From: Pseudomonadota bacterium
GTDB lineage: Bacteria; Pseudomonadota; Gammaproteobacteria; Xanthomonadales; Xanthomonadaceae
Direction of reading: 5' to 3'
NCBI GenBank assembly: GCA_023423605.1
Contig: JAFAFF010000272.1
Coordinates: 1 to 11,992, forward strand
Length of the DNA stretch: 11,992 nt
This document shows, piece after piece, positions 6,629 to 11,992 of this stretch (its first letter is position 1; the number at the start of each line of letters is the position of its first letter). Made by a program: the position numbers and the translations under genes. Under the pieces are notes generated by a model, which searched no databases, was not told where the DNA came from, and worked only from the letters and a program-made list of their open reading frames with translations.

Positions 6629-7525
6629 ATGCTTTCCCGACGACATTTCCTGCAATCCAGCGCCGCGGTGCTGGCCACCTCGGCAGCGCTGCCATTACTG
6701 GCGCGCGGTGCGCTGCCAGGTGCTCCTGCACGGATCGCTGCCGCGGCGGACTTCGCTGCGCTGGAAAAGGCCAGCGGTGGCCGCCTTGGCGTCTCCCTGC
6801 TGGATACCGCCAGCGGCAGGCGCATCGGCCATCGGCAGGATGAACGCTTCCCGATGTGCAGCACCTTCAAGGCGGTGCTGGCAGCCGCAGTACTGAGTGG
6901 CGCGGAGGCCGGCACGCTTTCGCTGGACCAGCGCGTGGCCGTCCGCGAACGGGACATGCTCTCGCACGCGCCGCTGACCGCTCGACATGTGGGCAAGACG
7001 CTGACGGTGCGCGATCTGTGCCGCGCCACCATGACCACCAGTGACAATCCCGCCGCCAACCTGCTGTTTGGCGTAGTGGGTGGGCCGCCTGCGGTCACCC
7101 GTTTCCTGCGCACGCAGGGTGATGCGGTGACCCGTAGTGACCGCATCGAGCCGGCCATGAATGCGTTCGCGGCTGGCGATCCCCGCGATACCACCAGCCC
7201 GGCCGCCATGGCCATGACGTTGCAGCGTCTGGCATTGGGCGACGTGTTGTCGGCCTCTTCACGCCAGCAGTTCGCGGATTGGTTGCTGGACAATGAAACC
7301 GGCGACGACTGTCTGCGTGCCGGGCTGGGGAAACGTTGGCGGGTTGGCGACAAGACCGGCAGCAACGGTGTGGATACGCGCAACGACATCGCGGTGTTGT
7401 GGCCGCGGGACGGTGGCTCACCGTGGGTGCTGACCGCCTATCTGCAGGGAGCCACGGTGGACAGCGCGCAGCGCGATGCCGTACTGGCCCGTGTGGGTGC
7501 GCTGGCCGATGGGTTGATCGGTTGA
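6629..7525 (+). CDS. blaL2: L2-type inducible class A beta-lactamase
   Basis: 298 aa, starting at an ATG with AAGGAG seven bases upstream. The N-terminus MLSRRHFLQ followed by a hydrophobic stretch is a twin-arginine (Tat) signal, as in S. maltophilia L2, so the folded enzyme is exported to the periplasm. The serine beta-lactamase residues are all present: S78-T-F-K81 (standard S70/K73), S138-D-N140 (S130 loop), E174-x3-N178 (E166/N170 of the omega loop), and K242-T-G-S (K234 box). Long stretches match L2, such as TASGRRIGHRQDERFPMCST, LLFGVVGGPPAVT and AGLGKRWRVGDKTGSNG, while other parts differ clearly from the form I remember. L2 enzymes hydrolyse penicillins, cephalosporins and aztreonam and are inhibited by clavulanate. 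Control by AmpR is expected from the divergent layout. Confidence 0.94.
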   Translation: MLSRRHFLQSSAAVLATSAALPLLARGALPGAPARIAAAADFAALEKASGGRLGVSLLDTASGRRIGHRQDERFPMCSTFKAVLAAAVLSGAEAGTLSLDQRVAVRERDMLSHAPLTARHVGKTLTVRDLCRATMTTSDNPAANLLFGVVGGPPAVTRFLRTQGDAVTRSDRIEPAMNAFAAGDPRDTTSPAAMAMTLQRLALGDVLSASSRQQFADWLLDNETGDDCLRAGLGKRWRVGDKTGSNGVDTRNDIAVLWPRDGGSPWVLTAYLQGATVDSAQRDAVLARVGALADGLIG

Positions 7526-7534
7526 CGCGATCAG

Positions 7535-7558
7535 GTAGAGCGGGGCTCTGCCCCGCTG
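7535..7558. repeat. GTAG element, GCGGGGC stem variant
   Basis: A 24-bp element with GTAG on the plus strand, ten bases after the blaL2 stop. It is the exact reverse complement of the copy at 650-673. The stem differs from the common form by paired changes that keep base pairing. It would form a hairpin in the 3' end of the bla mRNA. Confidence 0.92.
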
Positions 7559-7571
7559 CGCGGTGAGGTCT

Positions 7572-7595
7572 CAGCCGGGCAGAGCCCGGCTCTAC
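7572..7595. repeat. GTAG (SMAG-like) palindromic element
   Basis: A full 24-bp copy in opposite orientation to the one at 7535, so the two form an inverted pair 13 bp apart between the convergent blaL2 and ggpPS genes. Confidence 0.92.
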
Positions 7596-7604
7596 GAGAG
7601 GCTT

Positions 7605-7628
7605 CAGCCGGGCAGAGCCCGGCTCTAC
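7605..7628. repeat. GTAG element supplying the ggpPS stop codon
   Basis: A full 24-bp copy, a direct repeat of the one at 7572. On the minus strand it begins GTAG immediately after the codons for His-Asp and TC of the last Ser codon. TAG at 7627-7625 is the stop of ggpPS. Confidence 0.92.
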
Positions 7629-9946
7629 GAATCGTGGCCGGCGGCGGCTACGGCTTCCAGGAATTCGCGGCCCCAGCGTTCCACGTCGTGATATTCCACG
7701 ATGCCCTGCAACTGGCGCTGCCGCCCCATCGCCTCTTCTTCCGGCATCGACAGCGCCTGCATCAGGCCCGCGGCCAGGTCTGCCGGATCATGCGGGTTGG
7801 TCAGCACGGCGCCCTTCAGCTCGGCGGCGGCGCCAGCGAATTCGCTCAGCACCAGCACGCCGTGGCTGCCTTCGATGCCATGCGTGGCGACGAATTCCTT
7901 GGCGACCAGGTTCAGGCCATCGCGCAGTGGCGTGATCCACATGACGTGCGCGGCGGCATAGTGCGCCACCACCTGCTCGAAGGGCAGTGCCTGGGCGAAG
8001 AAGCGCACGGGGGTCCAGTCCAGCCGGGAGAAGCGGCCGTTGATGCGTCCCACCGCCTGCTCGATCTGGTTCTGCAGCGTACGGTACACGGTCATCTCGC
8101 GCGCGGCCGGCACGCATACCATCAGCAGGGTCACCTTGCCCTGCTGTTCGGGATGTTGTTCCAGCACCCGTTCGAAGGCCTCCAGCTTGGCCAGCGTGCC
8201 CTTGGTGTAGTCCAGCCGCTCCACCGACAGCACCAGCTTGCGTGCGCCGATCTCGCGGCGCAGCTTGAAGATGTCATTGCGTACGTCACTGCGCGCCAGG
8301 GTGTCGTGGATGCGGCGCAGGTCGGTGCCGACCGGATGCGCGCCCAGCGCGACTTCACGGTCGCCTACCCTCAGCCGGGTGGTCATCGTATCCAGGCCCA
8401 CCGCGCAACCGTAGGTGAGGAAGCGGGGGGCGCAGCTTTCCCAGGCAAGGCGCTCGGCCGGCATCGCACCGCGTACCACATCGACGAAGTTTTCCACCTG
8501 GCGGGGAATATGGAAGCCGACATAATCGCAGGACAGCAGGCTGCCGATGATCTCGCGACGCCACGGCACCACGTTGAATACATCGGCCGAAGGAAAATAG
8601 GTGTGGTGGAAGAAGGCGATCTTCACGTCCGGCCGCAGTTCGCGCAGATAGGCAGGCACCATCCACAGGTTGTAGTCATGGATCCACACGGTGGCGCCAT
8701 GTGCGGCTTCGGCAGCCGTGGTTTCGGCGAACCGGCGGTTGACCTTCAGGAACACCTGCCAATCGTCCTCGCGGAAGCGTGCACGCTCCCAGAACACATG
8801 CAGCATCGGCCAGAACGCTTCCTTGGAAAAGCGCTTGTAGAAGATGTCCACTTCCTGCCGGCTCAGCGGCACGCGGGTGGCACGCAGGGTGGGGTAGCGC
8901 TTTTCGTCCACCTGCACGTGGCGCTGGAACGGGCGATGCCTGGGGTCGTCGATGCCCCATGCGATCCAGCTGCCCTGCTGGCCACCTTCGAAGAAGCTCA
9001 GCAGCGAAGGGATGATGCCGTTGGGCGAGCGCGGTGGGCGCTGCACCAGCTTGCCGTCTTCGATGGCCTCGTCGAACGGCAGGCGGTGATAGACCATCAG
9101 CAGGCGGGCCCCTTCATGGGGTGCTGGCGCAGGTGCGGCCAGGTGGGGATCACGCGCATCCAGCAGGCCGAAGTGGGCGATCGCTTCCAAGATGCCGCCG
9201 CAGCCCGGCGCCTTGGCGTGCAGGGTGCGCTGCTGGCCAGCGGTGGCTTCCAGCAGCGCCGGTTCGGAGCGGCCCACACAGACACCACGGAAGCCGGCGA
9301 CATACATGGAGAGATCGTTCAGCGTGTCGCCGGCCACCAGGATGCGCTCCACCGGCAGGTCCAGCACGCGTGCCAACGTGGCCAGCGTGCGGCCCTTGTC
9401 GGTGCCCGGGGGCAGGATGTCCAGGTAACGGTCGGCCGAATACAGCACATCGCAGCCCAGCGCACGGGCAGTCTGTTCGATCTGCGCGCGCAGCGGTGCC
9501 AGTGTTCCGGGATCGCAGAAATAGGAGCAGCGGCGTTCCTGGGGCACATCCTGGCGCTGCAGGGCGGTGAACGGGCGCATCGCTTCGGCCACCACCTGGT
9601 CCCCGGGCCAGTGCGCGTCGATCATCGATTGCAGCGGCTGCAGGGGCTGCAGCGTGTGGCCATCCACGACCGTCGCGCCGACGTCGCAGACGATGTAATC
9701 CGGGCGTGGAATGGACGGGTCCGACAACAGCGGCATCACCGCTTCCAGACCGCGGCCGGTGATGAAGACGAGGGAGATGCCGGGATGCTGGTCGATCAAC
9801 CGGTACAGGCGGTGGCGCTGTTCGGCGCTGCCGGCCAGGAAGGTGCCATCGAGGTCGGTGGCCAGTATCAGTGCCGGACGATCAGCATGTTCGGGGGAGG
9901 AGGAAACAGGGGTGGGATGGACAGGGGAGGGACTTCCAACAGTCAA
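7625..9946 (-). CDS. ggpPS: Bifunctional glucosylglycerol-phosphate phosphatase/synthase (GgpPS)
   Basis: 773 aa. The N-terminal HAD phosphatase (about 25-265) has DLDGT (D31, D33), FITGRG (T63), K184 and GDTLND (D207, D211), close to sucrose-phosphate phosphatases. The C-terminal GT20 glycosyltransferase (about 281-765) has KLVQRPPRSPNGIIPSL (299-315), HDYNLW (423-428), FFHHTYFPS (445-453), DYTKG (579-583) and RDGLNLVAKEF (675-685). The SPNGI loop and several blocks match cyanobacterial GgpS better than OtsA, and the HAD-GT20 fusion is the known S. rhizophila GgpPS architecture. It would join ADP-glucose and glycerol-3-phosphate, then dephosphorylate the product to the osmoprotectant glucosylglycerol, in the cytoplasm. 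The start is TTG at 9946, preceded by AAAAGGAAG and overlapping the stop of the upstream transporter gene. Automatic annotation as trehalose-phosphate synthase is likely; I judge that less probable. Confidence 0.85.
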   Translation of the reverse strand: MTVGSPSPVHPTPVSSSPEHADRPALILATDLDGTFLAGSAEQRHRLYRLIDQHPGISLVFITGRGLEAVMPLLSDPSIPRPDYIVCDVGATVVDGHTLQPLQPLQSMIDAHWPGDQVVAEAMRPFTALQRQDVPQERRCSYFCDPGTLAPLRAQIEQTARALGCDVLYSADRYLDILPPGTDKGRTLATLARVLDLPVERILVAGDTLNDLSMYVAGFRGVCVGRSEPALLEATAGQQRTLHAKAPGCGGILEAIAHFGLLDARDPHLAAPAPAPHEGARLLMVYHRLPFDEAIEDGKLVQRPPRSPNGIIPSLLSFFEGGQQGSWIAWGIDDPRHRPFQRHVQVDEKRYPTLRATRVPLSRQEVDIFYKRFSKEAFWPMLHVFWERARFREDDWQVFLKVNRRFAETTAAEAAHGATVWIHDYNLWMVPAYLRELRPDVKIAFFHHTYFPSADVFNVVPWRREIIGSLLSCDYVGFHIPRQVENFVDVVRGAMPAERLAWESCAPRFLTYGCAVGLDTMTTRLRVGDREVALGAHPVGTDLRRIHDTLARSDVRNDIFKLRREIGARKLVLSVERLDYTKGTLAKLEAFERVLEQHPEQQGKVTLLMVCVPAAREMTVYRTLQNQIEQAVGRINGRFSRLDWTPVRFFAQALPFEQVVAHYAAAHVMWITPLRDGLNLVAKEFVATHGIEGSHGVLVLSEFAGAAAELKGAVLTNPHDPADLAAGLMQALSMPEEEAMGRQRQLQGIVEYHDVERWGREFLEAVAAAGHDS

Positions 9947-9959
9947 TGCACTTCCTTTT
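9943..9959 (-). promoter_or_regulatory. TTGA start/stop overlap with Shine-Dalgarno for ggpPS
   Basis: On the minus strand AAAAGGAAG (9959-9951) is followed by TGCA and then TTGA. TTG (9946-9944) starts ggpPS, and TGA (9945-9943) ends the transporter gene. The arrangement implies translational coupling, with a weak start codon compensated by a good ribosome binding site. Confidence 0.7.
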
Positions 9960-11184
9960 CAGGGGGGAGGGGAGTTTCGGTTTCAGGCATGAGTTCCAGT
10001 GCCGATGGCGTGGTGCGCAGCATGGGGCGGAACGGTGCCGGATGGGTGCGCAGGCGTGCATGCAGCAGCAGGCGCATGGCGGTGAAGGCCGCCAGGCTGC
10101 CGAGCACGGTGGCGAAGTACAGCGGCAGCGCCGGTGCGCCGAAGCGTTCCATCAGCACGCCAGCCAGTGCCGGGCCGACGGCGGCACCGACACCGTGCAC
10201 CAGCAGCAGGCTGCTGCAGCCGGACAGCAGGTCTTCGCTGGCCAGGTAATCCAGCATGTGCGCCACCGCGAAGGGGTAGAGCGCGAACACCAGGCCGCCG
10301 TAGCAGAACACCAGCAGGAACATCAGCTGCAGTTGCTGCTGGATGGGTGGCAGGGCGGCCAGCACCGCCAGTGCGGCGGCGGCAACGCTGAGCGACAGCA
10401 GGCCGATGCGACGGTCGTGGCCATCGCTGATGCGGCCCAGCGGCCACTGCAGCAGCGCCCCGCCGACGATGGCGGTGAGCATGAACAACGGCACGCCATC
10501 GCCGTGCAGCCCGATTCCGGCGGCATACACCGGCAGCAGGCCCCAGAACGGACCCATTGCCAGCCCGGAAAGCCCGGCGGCGACGGTGGCCACCGGCGCC
10601 AGCGAATACAGCCGGGCCAGTTTCAGGCGCGGCACGTTCGGCACCTCCGGTTGCCGCAGGCGGGTTGCGGTGACCGGCAGCATGGCCGCGCAGATCAGCA
10701 GCGCGGTCATGGTGAACATCGCCGCTGCGCCGGCATCGCCCAGCATCAGCAGCACCTGTCCCACCGCCAGGGCGGACAGGTTGATCATCATGTACAGCGA
10801 GAACACGCGGCTGCGGCGGTGGGGATCGGGCTCGGCGTTGAGCCAGCTTTCAATCACCGTGTACAGGCCGACCAGGGCGATGCCGGTCACCACCCGCAGG
10901 ACGCCCCAGCCCCATGGCTGCAACCACAATGGATGCAGCAGCACGGCCATGGTGGCCAGCGCGGCATGGAAGGCGAAGGCGCGGCTGTGGCCCATCCGCC
11001 GGATCAGCGGTGGCGCCGTGAAGGTACCGAGGAAAAAGCCTGCGAAGTAGCCTGACATCACCCAGCCGAGTGCATTGGCACTGAAGCCTTCCTGCCCGCC
11101 ACGGACGGCCAGCAGGGTACCCAGCAGGCCGCCGCCGGTCAGCAGCAGCGCCACTCCGAGCAGCAACGCGGTCAGCCGCAACAT
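9943..11184 (-). CDS. MFS transporter, YcaD-like
   Basis: 413 aa with about 12 hydrophobic helices. The start at 11184 has GAAGG eight bases upstream. The loop after the second helix carries GHSRAF (65-70), residues 112-116 are ESWLN, and the central loop contains GRISDGHDRR (250-259), the MFS motif-A position in the second half. The C-terminal tail is polar (ETPLPPEKEVH). ESWLN and the overall pattern are typical of the YcaD-type MFS subgroup. The gene is first in an operon with ggpPS, with a four-base overlap. I recall a ycaD-type gene beside ggpPS in S. rhizophila with an osmotic-stress link, which supports a role in moving osmolytes or a related compound. The actual substrate cannot be read from the sequence. 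An unrelated efflux role is the alternative. Confidence 0.87.
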   Translation of the reverse strand: MLRLTALLLGVALLLTGGGLLGTLLAVRGGQEGFSANALGWVMSGYFAGFFLGTFTAPPLIRRMGHSRAFAFHAALATMAVLLHPLWLQPWGWGVLRVVTGIALVGLYTVIESWLNAEPDPHRRSRVFSLYMMINLSALAVGQVLLMLGDAGAAAMFTMTALLICAAMLPVTATRLRQPEVPNVPRLKLARLYSLAPVATVAAGLSGLAMGPFWGLLPVYAAGIGLHGDGVPLFMLTAIVGGALLQWPLGRISDGHDRRIGLLSLSVAAAALAVLAALPPIQQQLQLMFLLVFCYGGLVFALYPFAVAHMLDYLASEDLLSGCSSLLLVHGVGAAVGPALAGVLMERFGAPALPLYFATVLGSLAAFTAMRLLLHARLRTHPAPFRPMLRTTPSALELMPETETPLPPEKEVH

Positions 11185-11243
11185 GGGTGCGACCTTCGTG
11201 GGGAAGGTTTGGCAGACACGTGGCCCACCTTAACACAGGCCCC

Positions 11244-11272
11244 CTGACGGCCCCTTCGCGATGCCTTAAGAT
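11244..11272 (+). promoter_or_regulatory. Sigma-70-type promoter for the FmdB-family gene
   Basis: CTGACG (11244-11249) and TAAGAT (11267-11272) are separated by exactly 17 bp. The predicted transcript would begin near 11279, giving a leader of about 26 nt before the ATG at 11305. The match to TTGACA/TATAAT is moderate. The divergent transporter start lies 120 bp away, so the minus-strand promoter must share this gap; I found only a weak TAAGGT-like box for it. Confidence 0.55.
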
Positions 11273-11304
11273 GCGCGCCCAGAATCCCTGCGATCCCGCC
11301 CGAA

Positions 11305-11547
11305 ATGCCGATCTACGCCTTCGCCTGCACCGACTGTGGCCACGCTTTCGACCGCCTGCAGAAAATCGCCGATGCCGATCCCACCCAGTGCCCGCAGTGC
11401 GGGCTGGAAACAGTGAAACGCCAGATCACCGCGCCGTCGTTCCGGCTGGCCGGCGGTGGCTGGTATGAAACCGACTTCGGCGCCAACAGGAAGAATCTGG
11501 TGGAGAAGCCTGCAGGCACGCCTGCCGCCGCCAGCTCCGGCGACTGA
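11305..11547 (+). CDS. FmdB-family zinc-ribbon protein
   Basis: 80 aa. MPIYAFACTDCGHAFDRLQK is the classic FmdB N-terminus. A zinc ribbon is formed by C8-x2-C11 and C29-x2-C32, and TVKRQITAPSFRLAGGGWYE follows as in the family. The C-terminus is a low-complexity tail rich in Pro, Ala and Ser. Family members are short, and the name comes from a putative regulator of formamidase genes; their molecular role in proteobacteria is not settled, and the protein is presumably cytoplasmic. No strong ribosome binding site is visible before the ATG, but MPIY is the family's conserved start. The next gene follows in the same direction after 59 bp and may be co-transcribed. Confidence 0.9.
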   Translation: MPIYAFACTDCGHAFDRLQKIADADPTQCPQCGLETVKRQITAPSFRLAGGGWYETDFGANRKNLVEKPAGTPAAASSGD

Positions 11548-11606
11548 AGCGGCAACCGCGACGGCCACCGTTTGCGTGGCGTGGCCGGGCTGGGTAGGGT
11601 GGAACG

Positions 11607-11992
11607 ATGAACCTGTTCCGATCCATTCCCATGACCGCCGCGCTTGCGCTTGCCCTGGCCGGCTGCGGTGGCAAGTCGCCCGACGTGGCATCGCAGGAAG
11701 TCGCCACGGCGCCCGGCGATGCGTTCCTGGCGGCCGTCGCTGCCCACTGCGGCAAGGCCTATGCCGGTGAAGTGGTCGAAGACAATCCGCCCCCTGTCGG
11801 CGAAGATCCGTTCGCGGGCAAGCGCCTGGTGATGCACGTGCGCGGCTGCGAAGACCCTTCGCAGCAACTGCGTATTCCCTTCCATGTCGGCGACGATCAT
11901 TCCCGCACCTGGGTGCTGTCGCGCACCGAGCACGGCCTGCGCCTGAAGCATGACCATCGCCACCAGGATGGCAGCCCGGATGCCATCACCCT
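11607..11992 (+). CDS. Putative lipoprotein, 3' end beyond the window
   Basis: The frame is open from ATG at 11607 to the window end (128 codons, no stop). A purine-rich GGGTGGAACG precedes the start. The N-terminus is a lipoprotein signal: Arg at position 5, a hydrophobic stretch, then lipobox L17-A18-G19-C20, so Cys20 should be lipidated and the protein placed in the outer or inner membrane facing the periplasm. The mature part begins with a Gly/Ser-containing linker and has paired cysteines (AHCGKAY and RGCEDP) that might form a disulfide, plus a His-rich patch (LKHDHRHQDG). I do not recognise a named family; it resembles uncharacterised secreted proteins of Xanthomonadaceae. It may share a transcript with the FmdB-type gene. 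Confidence 0.75.
   Translation, partial: MNLFRSIPMTAALALALAGCGGKSPDVASQEVATAPGDAFLAAVAAHCGKAYAGEVVEDNPPPVGEDPFAGKRLVMHVRGCEDPSQQLRIPFHVGDDHSRTWVLSRTEHGLRLKHDHRHQDGSPDAIT

Noticed and set aside
5594..6655. A longer AmpR of 353 aa starting at 6655
   Set aside because: It would overlap the start of blaL2 and the whole divergent promoter, and the extra residues have no homology to AmpR. PLN at residue 7 supports the 6454 start.
7535..7628. Intrinsic terminator between blaL2 and ggpPS
   Set aside because: Hairpins are strong but lack a following T-tract on either strand; any termination or mRNA protection is unproven, so they are listed as repeats only.
7625..9946. Calling the fused enzyme trehalose-phosphate synthase/phosphatase (otsBA)
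   Set aside because: The SPNGI loop and the sucrose-phosphatase-like HAD domain fit GgpPS better, and HAD-first fusion is the Stenotrophomonas GgpPS layout. Substrate remains inferred.
7634..10249. An 871-codon plus-strand open frame opposite ggpPS
   Set aside because: It is antisense to a gene with clear HAD and GT20 motifs; its His/Gln/Arg-rich translation is the usual shadow of high-GC coding DNA.
9871..11055. A 394-codon plus-strand open frame opposite the MFS gene
   Set aside because: It is antisense to a clear 12-helix transporter, and its composition is dominated by Gln, His and Gly with no domain.

Overview
The window reads as chromosomal DNA from a Stenotrophomonas species (Xanthomonadaceae). 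Four things point there: high GC content; many copies of a 24-bp palindrome that begins GTAG (the SMAG/REP-like elements typical of this genus); an AmpR regulator divergent from an L2-type class A beta-lactamase; and a fused phosphatase/glycosyltransferase that matches the glucosylglycerol-phosphate enzyme known from plant-associated S. rhizophila. The beta-lactamase and AmpR resemble the S. maltophilia proteins but clearly differ from the L2 sequence I recall, so a species other than S. maltophilia is likely. This is recognition from memory, not a search.

Layout. Positions 1-3161 (+) hold most of a fused MFS/spermidine-synthase-like membrane protein. Both of its inter-domain linkers contain repeat DNA read in frame. 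Positions 3162-5460 form an accessory-looking pocket: an unrecognised 138-aa gene (-), about 380 bp with no convincing gene, a membrane-anchored Sel1-like protein of 312 aa (-), and the decayed remains of a ccdAB toxin-antitoxin operon (+). A cluster of GTAG repeats (5461-5596) is followed by ampR (-) and blaL2 (+), which diverge from a 174-bp control region. A second GTAG cluster (7535-7628) separates blaL2 from a two-gene minus-strand operon: an MFS transporter (11184 to 9943) and then ggpPS (9946 to 7625), which overlap by four bases. The last 700 bases carry a small FmdB-type zinc-ribbon gene with a good promoter and the start of a lipoprotein gene that runs off the window.

How the genes work together. 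AmpR senses cell-wall fragments and controls the beta-lactamase. GgpPS makes the osmoprotectant glucosylglycerol (phosphate intermediate and dephosphorylation in one polypeptide), and the co-transcribed transporter is probably linked to osmotic-stress physiology. The GTAG elements shape the region: three genes (the Sel1-like gene, ampR and ggpPS) end on a TAG stop that is part of such an element, and a pair of elements lies in frame inside the first gene. The most notable items are these element-supplied stop codons, the in-frame insertion, and the ccdAB relic. I see no tRNA, rRNA, CRISPR array, insertion sequence or intact novel defence system.
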